The translations under genes were made by a program, and so were the position numbers. From Kineosporia succinea (lineage in GTDB: Bacteria > Actinomycetota > Actinomycetes > Actinomycetales > Kineosporiaceae), in NCBI RefSeq assembly GCF_030811555.1, contig NZ_JAUSQZ010000001.1, positions 6,073,241-6,137,240 on the forward strand: 64,000 nt of DNA, written 5' to 3'. The notes below the pieces were generated by a model. The model was not told where the DNA came from. It saw only the letters and a list, made by a program, of their open reading frames with translations, and searched no databases. Shown here piece by piece: positions 26,871-36,003 of the stretch; within the stretch, counting starts at the first letter, position 1, and every line of letters starts with the position of its first letter.

Positions 26871-27482
26871 ATGACGACGAGCTCGGCCCCGGGAAGACCA
26901 CCACTGGGGCAACGCCGCCGCCAGGCGACCCTCCTGGAGCTGTCCGACACCGCCGCCGAGCTGTTCGTCGGCCAGGGCGTCGCCGCCACGACCGTCCAGC
27001 AGATCGCCGACCGCGCCGGCGTCTCGGCCCGCACGTTCCACCGCTACTTCCCGTCCAAGGCCGACGCGCTCGCGCCGGCCGTCCGCGAAGGACTGATGCG
27101 CTACCTGGCCCGGGTGGAGGCGCTGCCGATCGGCTCCCCGCTGATCCCCGGCCTCTGCGATGCGCTGGAACAGTCCCTCGCCGAACGGCGCACCCTCCTG
27201 GACATCGACGTCGTCCGCCTCGTGGTCGGCACACCGGAACTGACACCGGCCTGGCTGCGCGCCCACGAAGACTGCGCGGTGGCTCTGGTCCCGATCCTGG
27301 CCCGGCATCTCGCCCCCGGCACCGACCCGGTCGAGCTGCGGTACGCCGCGGCCGGCGTCGTCACGGCCAACCGCCTGGGGGTCGAGGCGTGGATCGCGGA
27401 AGGTGGCCCGGTGCGGGCGTTTCTCGAGCGCTGCCTGCATCTGCTGGCCCGCGGGGTCCTGCCGGGAGCGGCGACGACGTGA
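26871..27482 (+). CDS. TetR-family regulator
   Basis: 203 residues. The helix-turn-helix lies at about 24-70 (VQQIADRAGVSARTFHRYF) and the C-terminal helical domain is of the MftR-like actinobacterial group with a long, Leu-rich dimer face. ATG start 14 bases after the last half-site of the operator. Likely represses the divergent mycofactocin-coupled SDR and itself. Confidence 0.9.
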   Translation: MTTSSAPGRPPLGQRRRQATLLELSDTAAELFVGQGVAATTVQQIADRAGVSARTFHRYFPSKADALAPAVREGLMRYLARVEALPIGSPLIPGLCDALEQSLAERRTLLDIDVVRLVVGTPELTPAWLRAHEDCAVALVPILARHLAPGTDPVELRYAAAGVVTANRLGVEAWIAEGGPVRAFLERCLHLLARGVLPGAATT

Positions 27483-27814
27483 CGGACCCGGACCTGCCCA
27501 CCCTCGCCGCGGAGCACTCACCCTCGGCGAAGCCGACGGCCGCAGTACCGATCTGCGCGGCAGGCCGCCGCTGAAAGGCGACGGCACTGTCCTGCTCTCG
27601 AACGGTCACGTGCACGACGGGTTCCTCGCCCTGGTGGCCGGTGCGTCGTCACGGTCGTGAAAGCCTGCCCCCGTGAAGGGGTCCGACGTCCGGGGCTCGG
27701 ACAGTAACTGACGGACGTCTTCCAGACAAGGGCCTTTGGGGCAGCACGCTTTCGGGCAGTCAACCGTGGCAGAAGTGATGTCATGACCGAAATCTCCCGG
27801 AGGGCGGTTCAGGC
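27483..27814. other. Intergenic region, no gene seen
   Basis: About 330 bases. A short open frame ending at 27660 has no recognisable domain or ribosome site. The antiporter promoter is expected in the last 100 bases, where the sequence is less GC-rich. Confidence 0.45.
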
Positions 27815-29116
27815 ATGCACAGCTTTGCTTCGACGGCGGATCTCACGGTGGCCCAGGTGATGGTGGCGATCGCCGCCATGCTCCTGACCGGTGCCCTGCT
27901 GGCCCGCGCGGCCCGGCGACTCGGGCAACCCCCGGTGCTCGGCGAGATCGCGGCCGGCATCGTGCTGGGCCCGAGCCTGCTCGGCCTGCTGCCCGGCGAC
28001 CTGACCGAACGGCTCTTCCCGGCCTCGATCCGCCCGAGCCTGTCCGTGGTGGCCAACATCGGCCTGCTGCTGTTCATGTTCCTCATCGGCTGGTCGTTCA
28101 ACAAGAAGCTGCTGGCGGGCCGCGCGGCCACGGCCGGTGCGGTGTCGGCGTTCTCGGTCGTGGTCGCCTTCGGGCTCGGGGCCGCGCTCGCCCTGGTGCT
28201 GTACCGCCATCACGACCAGGTCGGCGGCCTCCCGGTCGACCGCACCGGCTTCGTCCTGTTCCTCGGGGCGGCGATGGCGATCACGGCCTTTCCCGTCCTG
28301 GCCCGCATCCTTCGTGACTCGGGGCTGATGCGCACCCGGGTCGGCGCGCTGGCCCTGGTGAGCGCGGCGGTGGACGACGTGATCGCCTGGTGCCTGCTGG
28401 CCTGTGTCTCGGCGATCGTGTCGGCGCGGGGGCAGGGCGACCTGCTGGTGATCCTGGCCCTGTCGGCCGGGTACCTGACGTTCATGCTCGTCGTCGTGCG
28501 TCCTCTGCTGGCCCGCGTGGTCGGCCGCCTGGGCACGCCGGAGCGTCTGGTCCACCTGCTCCCGGTCCTGGCCGGAGGCGTCCTCCTCTCGTCGTTCGCC
28601 ACCACCTGGATCGGGATCCACGCCATCTTCGGGGCTTTCGTCTTCGGGTTCGTCATGCCCCGCCCCGCCGCCGACACGAGTGACGCGCTGCCCCTGCGCT
28701 CCCAGCTCGAGGGCATCTCGGCGGTCCTGCTGCCCGTCTTCTTCATCGTCACCGGCCTGAACGTCGACATCGCCGGGCTCACCGCGCGCAACTACCTCGA
28801 GCTGGCCGCGATCCTGCTCGTCGCGATCGCCGGGAAGTTCGTCGGGGCCTGCGTGCCGGCCCGGGCCGGCGGGATGCCCTGGCGGGACGTGGCGACCCTC
28901 GGGGTGCTGATGAACACCCGAGGCCTGACCGAGCTGATCATCCTGAACGCCGGTGTGCAGCTCGGGGTTCTGGACAACCAGATGTTCACCATGATGGTGG
29001 TCATGGCGCTGGTGACGACCGGGATGGCCGGTCCTCTGCTGTCGCTCCTGGCCGGTCGTGGTCAGGACCGGCCCGCCGCACCGGAGCTCGTGGACACCGG
29101 GCGACCGCGGGCCTGA
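27815..29116 (+). CDS. CPA2-family cation/proton antiporter (KefB/NapA-like)
   Basis: 433 residues with about 12 membrane helices. GQPPVLGEIAAGIVLGPSLLG near the N-terminus, ITAFPVLARIL, and SAAVDDVIAWCLL (the ion-binding Asp pair) are the Na+/H+ exchanger signatures; NTRGLTELIILNAG near the C-terminus is also conserved. It exchanges Na+ or K+ for protons. Antiporters of this type occur in several antibiotic clusters, but the link to this cluster is only positional. Confidence 0.9.
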   Translation: MHSFASTADLTVAQVMVAIAAMLLTGALLARAARRLGQPPVLGEIAAGIVLGPSLLGLLPGDLTERLFPASIRPSLSVVANIGLLLFMFLIGWSFNKKLLAGRAATAGAVSAFSVVVAFGLGAALALVLYRHHDQVGGLPVDRTGFVLFLGAAMAITAFPVLARILRDSGLMRTRVGALALVSAAVDDVIAWCLLACVSAIVSARGQGDLLVILALSAGYLTFMLVVVRPLLARVVGRLGTPERLVHLLPVLAGGVLLSSFATTWIGIHAIFGAFVFGFVMPRPAADTSDALPLRSQLEGISAVLLPVFFIVTGLNVDIAGLTARNYLELAAILLVAIAGKFVGACVPARAGGMPWRDVATLGVLMNTRGLTELIILNAGVQLGVLDNQMFTMMVVMALVTTGMAGPLLSLLAGRGQDRPAAPELVDTGRPRA

Positions 29117-29192
29117 GCATCCCAGAAGTCGCCGTGACGACGTCGGCACGGTGACCATCGGAGGTGAGCGCAGTGACACGACGGGGGAGCCG

Positions 29193-30482
29193 ATGTCCGA
29201 ATTCCTGGGTCTGGCGGACCTGTCCCCGGGGGCCACCGAGCCTCCGGGGGCAGTGCTGGGCGAGATCCTCGCCGGACCCGAAACCGGTTGGCTGGAGGGC
29301 GAATGCGCCGAACCCGACGAGTGGAGCGCGGGCCGGGTCCTCGTGGTCCGGGAGCTCCGGTCGTCGATGTACCCGCTGCTGCGATCCTCCCGGGCGGTCG
29401 TCTGCGCCTTCGGGGGACCCGCCGGTCACATGTCGGCCGTCTGCCGGGCCAAGGGCATCACGGTGATCCGGATCCCCGAGGCCGACCTCGTGCGGATGCG
29501 CGGGACGGTACGGATCGACCGTTCCCGGGGCCTGATCGATCTCGGGTCGGCCCGTGGCTCCGCGCCGGGTGTTCCGGCCGACGACGTAAGCCGTTCGGCA
29601 CCACCGGGATCCACCTGCGCGGTCGTCGCGGGCGGGGAGGAGATCGACGCCGTCAACGAATCGGGGTGGGGATCGACGGTCGACCGGTTCTTCGTCCGCG
29701 AGGAGTTCCTCTGTCTCGAGGCCGGTCTCAGTCCGCTCGACCTGCTGGCGGCGGGTCCGGACGGGCAGGACCGGTACGCCCGCGAGATGGCGGCGATGAT
29801 TCTGGGCATGCGCTCGAAGTTGCAGCCGCACCAGAAGATCGTGTACCGCCTCCTGGATCTGCGCTCGGACGACGCGGCCGGCATCACCCGCACGGCCGCG
29901 GTCGGGGAGGAGGCGAATCCCGAACTCGGGCTCCACGGCACCCGCTGGATCGTCGAGACACCCGCCTACGTGGACGTGGTCAGGTCAGTGGTGCGCCGGC
30001 TGGCCGAGCAGGAGCCAGGCATCCACGACAGTCTCGCCCTGGCCGGCCCCTTCGTCGCCGACTGCCACGAATTCTCCCAGCTCGCGGCAGCTCTCGGCCT
30101 TCCCGAACGATGGACGGTGTCGGCGTTCGTGGAGACCCCGGCCGGTGTGTACGACGTGCCGGCGATCTGCCGCGCGGGGGCGGCGGAGGTGTTCATCGGG
30201 ACCAAGGACCTGGTGCAGCTCTTCCTGGCCGCCGATCGCGGGAACCATCGCGTGGCAGGCAGTTACAACACCCGTCACCCGGCGGTGATCGATGCGCTGG
30301 CGCGCGCCATCATGGCGTGCCAGAGCCTGGAGGTGCCGGTGCGGGTCTACAGTTTCGCGCGCGACCTGGACCACTACCTGAGCCGCCTGCCCCGGCCGAC
30401 GGGATACATCATGGACAGTGCGGAACTGATCGCGCGGCTCGGCTCCCACCCCGGCCGGCGGGCTGAGAGGTGCCTCAGATGA
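29193..30482 (+). CDS. PEP-utilising enzyme without ATP-grasp domain
   Basis: 429 residues. Residues about 45-110 form the swivelling phosphohistidine domain (FGGPAGHMSAV, His79). Residues 150-420 form the PEP/pyruvate-binding TIM barrel: LHGTRWIVETPAY, FVETPAGVYD and FIGTKDLVQLFLAADRGN, the last matching the SxGTNDLxQ motif. The ATP-grasp domain of PPDK/PEP synthase and the HPr-docking helices of PTS enzyme I are absent. Start ATG at 29193 with GGGGGAG upstream. It may transfer a phosphoryl group from PEP to an unknown partner. Its last 8 bases overlap the end of the convergent FAD protein gene. Confidence 0.8.
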   Translation: MSEFLGLADLSPGATEPPGAVLGEILAGPETGWLEGECAEPDEWSAGRVLVVRELRSSMYPLLRSSRAVVCAFGGPAGHMSAVCRAKGITVIRIPEADLVRMRGTVRIDRSRGLIDLGSARGSAPGVPADDVSRSAPPGSTCAVVAGGEEIDAVNESGWGSTVDRFFVREEFLCLEAGLSPLDLLAAGPDGQDRYAREMAAMILGMRSKLQPHQKIVYRLLDLRSDDAAGITRTAAVGEEANPELGLHGTRWIVETPAYVDVVRSVVRRLAEQEPGIHDSLALAGPFVADCHEFSQLAAALGLPERWTVSAFVETPAGVYDVPAICRAGAAEVFIGTKDLVQLFLAADRGNHRVAGSYNTRHPAVIDALARAIMACQSLEVPVRVYSFARDLDHYLSRLPRPTGYIMDSAELIARLGSHPGRRAERCLR

Positions 30483-32331
30483 CGGGTTCGAGGCCCAGGA
30501 TGCCGGTCAGGTCCTTCGGGGTGACGGACACGTCGCAGAGTGCCTGCAGGGCCTCCCGGCGGATCGCGACGGTGAGCAGGGGCCGGGTGGCACCCGGCGG
30601 CCAGGGCCGCAGGGCGAGGGAGTCGATGCAGGCCGCGAGGTCTGCCGACAGCGTCTCCCGATCGCCGCGTCCCTGCACGGACAGCCTGCGGATCTCCAGG
30701 TCACGCGCGCGCAGGGCCAGGTCGCCGGCAGGCGTGCCGGGGCGGGCGAAGAGGGCCTCGCGCACCTGCTCGACTCCCGGACCCGCAGCGGTTCGCGGCT
30801 CTTCGAGGGCGTCGAGAATGTCGACGACGACGGACAGCGAGTGGTTCTTGATGGCGGCCAGGTTCAGGGAGAACGCGCCGGAGCGGCCGTTGCGGATGAT
30901 CTCGTCACCCTCGCGCAGGCAACCGACCAGTGCGACCCGGTGGGCGGGCGTCCCGTCCCGGCGCACCGGATGGCCGTACTCGTCGACCTCGAGGCCCCGG
31001 CCGGTGCGCTCGTGCGGGACGGCTGTTCCGGCGGCCAGCAGGTTGCGCCACAGCGGGGAGCCGGCCTTCGTGTAGTCGGGCTGGCGGCCGAAGCTGTCCA
31101 CCACGAGGTCGCAGGCCATCTCGCGGGTCTGCCCGTCCCGGTGCACCAGGCGCACGACCAGGCCGTCGCCGGACGCCGGGCGGATGTCCTCGACCGTGCC
31201 GACGAGGCGGTGCACCTGCTCACCGGAGGCGACCGCGTCGTCCACCGGTGAGACGGCCTGACGCATCGCCCCCACGCGAAGCGTCGCGACAGCCGTACTG
31301 AACTCCTGGAGAAGGGATCTGAGCAGCGGCGTGGCCAGGTGGCTCAGGACGGCGGGGGTGTGCGGTTCCCACGCCTTGGCCACCCGCTCGGACACGATGG
31401 CCTCGGGCAGGTCCGGGTGGCTCGCGCGGGCCCGGGCACAGGCCGTGCGCCACTCGCGCCCGACGGCCTCCAGAAACCGCGAACGGGAGGCGAAGTCGGC
31501 GTCCGCGAAGGCCGGTGCCGGGAGCTCGATGACCTCGTGCGCGTGCTGCTCGGGGTAGGCCCGCAGCGAGGAGCCGGAGCCGGAGGTGAGGTAGATGTCG
31601 CCGGTGTGTCCGCGCCGGAGCAGCAGGGTCGTGGTGTCGTAGGCGCTGAGTACCGAGCCGACGATCAGGACCCGGGCACCGCTGGGCAGGTTCTCCAGGG
31701 TGCGCACGCCTCGGCGGGTGTACGGCTCCCGCAGATAGGCGGGGTGGTCACGCACACGCGCGGCGTACGCGGGCGTGCGCAGCTCGAGACCGGTGGCCAG
31801 GACGACGTAGTCGGCCCTCAGCGTGCGTTCCTCGCCGGCGGCCGACCCGGGCGGGAAAGCGCGGCCCGACACCCGGACCCCGGTGTCGTCGGGGACCAGG
31901 TCGTCGATCCGGCCGTGCACCTCGGTCAGCACGACGCCGGGAGCCGCGTCCCGCCGGGCCCGTTCGAGCCGCTGCTCCAGATAGTCCTGGAAGATGCGGC
32001 GCGGTGCCGGGCTGTGCTCGAGGAACTCCTGCTCACGCCATTCGGCCGGCCAGCCGGTGCGGTCGGCCTCGGTGTTGGCCCAGCGGATGAAGTCGAACGT
32101 GTCCTCTCGGAAGAGGGACATCCGACCCGCCTGGATGTTGAAGATATGGTTCCAGGGGTTGCCCTCCCGGTGGTACGCCGGGCCGGCGCTGCGGAGCTCG
32201 GGGCGCCGTTCCCAGATCTGCACCTCGACGGGAGCCCGGGCAGAACCGAGCAGCCGGACGGCCGTGGCCGTGCCGCCCAGGCCGCCTCCCACGACGACCA
32301 CCACCGAGGGGTGGGTGGGACCGGGACTCAT
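30475..32331 (-). CDS. FAD/NAD(P)-binding protein (PF13454-type)
   Basis: 618 residues. N-terminal dinucleotide site VVVVGGGLGGTATA (15-20 is GGGLGG), then NPWNHIFNIQAGRMS, a second Rossmann motif VLIVGSVLSAYDTT, and a late segment ALVGCLREGDEIIRNGRSGAFSLNLAAIKNH. The family comprises uncharacterised flavoproteins related to ornithine N-monooxygenases; some act in natural-product pathways. RBS GGAGCAG precedes the ATG. Divergent from the unbV-like gene across a 20-bp palindrome, which suggests shared control with the cluster. Confidence 0.82.
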   Translation of the reverse strand: MSPGPTHPSVVVVVGGGLGGTATAVRLLGSARAPVEVQIWERRPELRSAGPAYHREGNPWNHIFNIQAGRMSLFREDTFDFIRWANTEADRTGWPAEWREQEFLEHSPAPRRIFQDYLEQRLERARRDAAPGVVLTEVHGRIDDLVPDDTGVRVSGRAFPPGSAAGEERTLRADYVVLATGLELRTPAYAARVRDHPAYLREPYTRRGVRTLENLPSGARVLIVGSVLSAYDTTTLLLRRGHTGDIYLTSGSGSSLRAYPEQHAHEVIELPAPAFADADFASRSRFLEAVGREWRTACARARASHPDLPEAIVSERVAKAWEPHTPAVLSHLATPLLRSLLQEFSTAVATLRVGAMRQAVSPVDDAVASGEQVHRLVGTVEDIRPASGDGLVVRLVHRDGQTREMACDLVVDSFGRQPDYTKAGSPLWRNLLAAGTAVPHERTGRGLEVDEYGHPVRRDGTPAHRVALVGCLREGDEIIRNGRSGAFSLNLAAIKNHSLSVVVDILDALEEPRTAAGPGVEQVREALFARPGTPAGDLALRARDLEIRRLSVQGRGDRETLSADLAACIDSLALRPWPPGATRPLLTVAIRREALQALCDVSVTPKDLTGILGLEPVI

Positions 32332-32710
32332 GTCGCTGCTCCTGGTGTCGGCTCAGGGAGAGCTTGCGAGAGGAAACCTCTCACCGGGCTAATGGGTACT
32401 ATGCCTCAAACCGGAAGCGGCGGGAAGTGCCACAAATTTGACACCGATTGGTGTCAATGTCTGATGGCCAGGGGCTTTCGGGTCGGACAGTGCCTGCCCC
32501 CGCGGCGATCGTTTCGAACATCGCTCAGCCGCAGCATGATTCGTGCGGCGACGGTCGTGATGTCGTGCCCGGTGGATGAATACGGGCAGGGGCCGCGGCC
32601 TGGTCACGTGGGTGATGGAGCAAGGGACGAGAAGGAAGCCCCTCGAGGCTGTCGCAGACTCGTGGAGCGGGCCCCGCCCCCGAGACTCCCCGGACCCCAT
32701 GGAGAAGACG
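32332..32710. promoter_or_regulatory. Divergent control region at the left edge of the biosynthetic cluster
   Basis: 379 bases between the FAD/NAD(P) protein gene and unbV, with no gene seen. It contains the palindrome at 32438-32457 and is AT-richer than its surroundings near 32395-32465. Expected to hold the promoters of both genes. Confidence 0.55.
32438..32457. promoter_or_regulatory. 20-bp perfect palindrome, operator candidate
   Basis: TTGACACCGATTGGTGTCAA: 8-bp perfect arms around GATT. Each arm begins with TTGACA, a -35 consensus, so a protein bound here could govern both divergent genes. Confidence 0.65.
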
Positions 32711-34696
32711 ATGCCCCTGAAAGATCGCCTACGACGACTTGTTCCCGGAGTCGTGACCCTACTGGTGGCGGCCCTGATGTTCACGGGCGTCCAGGTGGGT
32801 CACGGGACTCCGTCGAGTGCCGCGGTGAGCGAAGGGTATTCGTTCAAGGGCCAGCCGCTCGCGATGCCGCCCGGCTACGACGACCAGCCCATGAACACCG
32901 TGCGCCGGGTCAATCCCGAGTACGAGAACATCAAGGCCTGGATCTCCTCCGTCGGCGCCAGCATCGCGATGAACGACCTTGTCGGGAACGGGCTTTCCGA
33001 CGGCGTCTGCGTCGTCGACACCCGCACCGACGCGGTCGTCGTCACCTACACCCCGACCGCGCCCGACGCAGACCGGTTCACGCCGTTCGTGCTGGATCCC
33101 GTCGCGCTGCCGATGGACGCGGCCATGGCCCCGACCGGCTGCACGCCCGGCGACTACAACGGCGACGGGCGGATGGACATCCTGGTCTCGTACTGGGGAC
33201 GCACACCGATCGTCTTCCTGGCGAAGTCCGGGGCCACGGAACTGAGCAACGCGGCCTACCACCCGGTCGAACTCGTACCTCACGAGTCGCCGGACGGCCG
33301 CTACCACGGGCCGCGGTGGAACACCGACGCGATCTACGTGGGTGACCTGGACGGCAGCGGGCACCCCTCGATCGTCGTCGGGAACTACTTCCCGGACTCC
33401 GACGTGCTCGACCCGAACGGGCTGAAGAACACCACGATGAACACGTCGCTCTCCAGCGCGGTCAACGCCGGGGGTGACCACGTGATGCAGTGGCTCGGCG
33501 GCACCTCGGGTGAGAAGCCGACGGTCTCGTACGTCGAGAACAAGAAGGCGATCCCGTACGCGGACGCCACCGGCTGGACGCTGGCCATCGCCGGTGCCGA
33601 GCTCACCGACAGCGGCCTGCCGGACCTCTACATCGCCAACGACTTCGGGCGCGACCACCTGCTGCACAACATCTCCACCCCCGGCAACATCCGGTTCAAG
33701 ACCGTGAAGGGGGAGCGGACCCCGACCACGCCCAAGTCGTTCGTGCTGGGCAAGGACTCCTTCAAGGGCATGGGGGTCGACTTCGCCGACATCAATGGCG
33801 AGGGCAAGTTCGACATCCTGGTCAGCAACATCGACCAGGCGTGGGGCCTGGAGGAGAGCAACTTCGTCTTCGTGAACAACAGCGAGAGCCGAGCCGACAT
33901 GGCCGATTCGCTGAGCAAGGGCGTGGCGCCCTTCACCCAGGAGGCGGCCGACTACGGACTGGCCTGGACCGGCTGGTGCTGGGACGTCAAGGCCGGCGAC
34001 TTCCTGAACAACGGCGACATGAGCGTCGTGCAGGCGACCGGCTTCGTCCAGGGCGAGACCGACCGGTGGGCCTGGCTGCAGGAGATGGCCATGATGAACG
34101 ACGTGCTGCTGAGCACGCCCAAGATGTGGCCGAAACTGACACCTGGTAGCGACATCTCGGGCCACAACGTGCTCGCCTTCTACGCCCGCTCGTCCAAGGA
34201 CGGGGCATACGTCAACATCAGCAAGGAACTGGGGATCACCGACGACACGCCCACCCGGGCGATCGCCACCGCCGACACGACGGGAACCGGCGCCCTCGAC
34301 TTCGCCGTCGCCCGGCAGTGGGGCCCGCCGGTCTTCTACGCCAACACGGCCACCGACCGGGGCAACGCCCTCGACCTGAACCTCTACCGGCCCAGCGTCG
34401 ACGAGGCGTCGGCCGGAAGCGGCCTGGCAGGCCTGGGAGCCCCGGCCTACAACGCCACCGTCACCGTGAAAACACCGTCGGGCACGCAGACCTCGCAGCT
34501 GGACGGCGGTGGTGGCCACAGCGGGTTCCGCAGCTTCGGGGTCCACTTCGGGCTCGGTGACCACTCCGGCGCGACGTCGGTGGAGGTGAAGTGGCGGGAC
34601 GTGGACGGCACCCTGCACCGCGAGACCACGCAGCTGGCCCCGGGCACGCACAACCTGATGCTCACCGACACGATCGAGGAGGTTTCCGGACGATGA
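32711..34696 (+). CDS. unbV: UnbV-like secreted protein (FG-GAP repeats plus ASPIC/UnbV domain)
   Basis: 661 residues. A Sec signal peptide (basic KDRLRR, then a hydrophobic stretch to about residue 28). Beta-propeller-type FG-GAP/VCBS repeats carry calcium-type loops NGDGRMD (near 152), DGSGHPS (near 214) and NGEGKFD (near 361). The ASPIC/UnbV domain is at about 577-655. UnbV is one of the accessory genes conserved with the enediyne PKS; its biochemical role is not settled. The ATG at 32711 has GGAGAAG just upstream; the frame is open further up but unsupported. Overlaps the unbU start by 4 bases. Confidence 0.85.
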   Translation: MPLKDRLRRLVPGVVTLLVAALMFTGVQVGHGTPSSAAVSEGYSFKGQPLAMPPGYDDQPMNTVRRVNPEYENIKAWISSVGASIAMNDLVGNGLSDGVCVVDTRTDAVVVTYTPTAPDADRFTPFVLDPVALPMDAAMAPTGCTPGDYNGDGRMDILVSYWGRTPIVFLAKSGATELSNAAYHPVELVPHESPDGRYHGPRWNTDAIYVGDLDGSGHPSIVVGNYFPDSDVLDPNGLKNTTMNTSLSSAVNAGGDHVMQWLGGTSGEKPTVSYVENKKAIPYADATGWTLAIAGAELTDSGLPDLYIANDFGRDHLLHNISTPGNIRFKTVKGERTPTTPKSFVLGKDSFKGMGVDFADINGEGKFDILVSNIDQAWGLEESNFVFVNNSESRADMADSLSKGVAPFTQEAADYGLAWTGWCWDVKAGDFLNNGDMSVVQATGFVQGETDRWAWLQEMAMMNDVLLSTPKMWPKLTPGSDISGHNVLAFYARSSKDGAYVNISKELGITDDTPTRAIATADTTGTGALDFAVARQWGPPVFYANTATDRGNALDLNLYRPSVDEASAGSGLAGLGAPAYNATVTVKTPSGTQTSQLDGGGGHSGFRSFGVHFGLGDHSGATSVEVKWRDVDGTLHRETTQLAPGTHNLMLTDTIEEVSGR

Positions 34697-35754
34697 CCAC
34701 GACCGCAGAACAGCAGGCCGCCGACAGCGCCGGAACGCAGCGACCATCAACTCCGGCACCCACGACGCAGCCCGGGCCGACGTCACCCTCCGGGCCGGCC
34801 ACCCCGCCGGGGCCCATCGCCGAGAAGAAGCCCGCCGACCCGCGCTACCTGGCCCTGCGTAACTTCGCGATCTCGATCAGCATCTTCAACATTCTCGGTT
34901 ACACCGTGCTGGGCTTCGAGCAGCCCTGGCTGTGGCCGATCATCTCGGTGCTGTTCGCCTACAGCGTCGAGATCGTGCTGGAGTACGTCAGCGCCTGGGC
35001 CCAGCAACGCGAGCCGCGGTTCCAGGGCAAGGGCGCGCGGGGGATGTACGAGTTCCTGCTGCCCTCGCACATCACCGCGCTGGCCGTGAACATGCTGCTC
35101 TACGCGAACGACCTGATTCTGCCGATCCTGTTCGGGGTCTTCGTCGGGGTCGCCGGCAAGCACGCCCTGCAGGCACCCATCAACGGGCGCATGCGGCACT
35201 TCATGAACCCGTCGAACTTCGGGATCGCCGCCACCCTGCTGTGTTTCGGGTCCTGGGTCAGCATCTCGCCGCCGTACATGTTCGTCGAGCACGCCAACAA
35301 CCTCTTCCGGCTCCTCGTCCCCATGCTCATCCTGACGTCCGGAACCGTGATCAACGCACTCCTGACCAAGCGGGTGGCGCTGATCATGGGCTGGGTGGGC
35401 GGGTTCGTGATCCAGGCCCTCATCCGCTGGGCCATCTGGGACATCTCGCTGTACTCGGCCCTCGGGCCGATCACCGGGGTGGCCTTCGTCCTGTTCACCA
35501 ACTACATGATCACCGACCCGGGCACGACCCCGACGAAGGCCCGGGCGCAGTTCATGTTCGGCGCGTCCGTGGCCGGGGTGTACGGCATCCTGATCGCGAT
35601 GAACGTCGTCTACACGCTCTTCTTCGCCACCGCGATCGTCTGCGGGCTGCGAGGTCTCGGCTGGTGGGCGGTGCACTGGCGGCGCACGTACGAGGCGCGC
35701 GCCGCCGCACCGCAGCCCGAGGCGCGTGAGGCGGTTCCCGCACCCGTGGCCTGA
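34693..35754 (+). CDS. unbU: UnbU-like membrane protein (RnfD/NqrB-related)
   Basis: 353 residues. A Pro/Thr-rich cytosolic N-terminus of about 45 residues, then roughly nine or ten membrane helices with RnfD/NQR2-type features (MNPSNFGIAATLL; TNYMITDPGTTPTKARAQ, cf. the flavin-Thr region of RnfD). UnbU is a conserved enediyne-cassette membrane protein proposed to take part in redox or transport; this is not proven. Translation is coupled to unbV (ATGA overlap). A 15-bp hairpin follows 18 bases after the stop. Confidence 0.85.
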   Translation: MTTTAEQQAADSAGTQRPSTPAPTTQPGPTSPSGPATPPGPIAEKKPADPRYLALRNFAISISIFNILGYTVLGFEQPWLWPIISVLFAYSVEIVLEYVSAWAQQREPRFQGKGARGMYEFLLPSHITALAVNMLLYANDLILPILFGVFVGVAGKHALQAPINGRMRHFMNPSNFGIAATLLCFGSWVSISPPYMFVEHANNLFRLLVPMLILTSGTVINALLTKRVALIMGWVGGFVIQALIRWAIWDISLYSALGPITGVAFVLFTNYMITDPGTTPTKARAQFMFGASVAGVYGILIAMNVVYTLFFATAIVCGLRGLGWWAVHWRRTYEARAAAPQPEAREAVPAPVA

Positions 35755-35771
35755 CCCGGGAACCTCCCGGT

Positions 35772-35808
35772 CGGTGAGCGTGGACCGTGGTTCGGTCCAC
35801 GCTCACCG
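35772..35808 (+). terminator. Hairpin terminator after unbVU
   Basis: Perfect 15-bp arms (35772-35786 and 35794-35808) with a 7-base loop, immediately downstream of unbU. It separates the unbVU unit from the DUF1702 gene, which must have its own promoter or be read through. Confidence 0.75.
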
Positions 35809-36003
35809 GCATGCCCGTCACCGCCGCCCGGCGAACGGGCACGCTCGAAGATGCACGGCCGCCGACACCACTGTCAGGCTGGTCGAGCCCGCGTCCTGCG
35901 CCCGTGACAATCCTGATCGGGGTCGCGAGCGGCATCCCACGGCCCGCTCGATCCGCGCCGTTCGATGCTCCTGTGTCCGCATGCAGCAGTAGGGAGATGC
36001 TTG

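Noticed and set aside
27403-27660. 85-codon frame overlapping the end of a TetR gene
   Set aside because: No domain or start signal; overlaps a well-supported gene.
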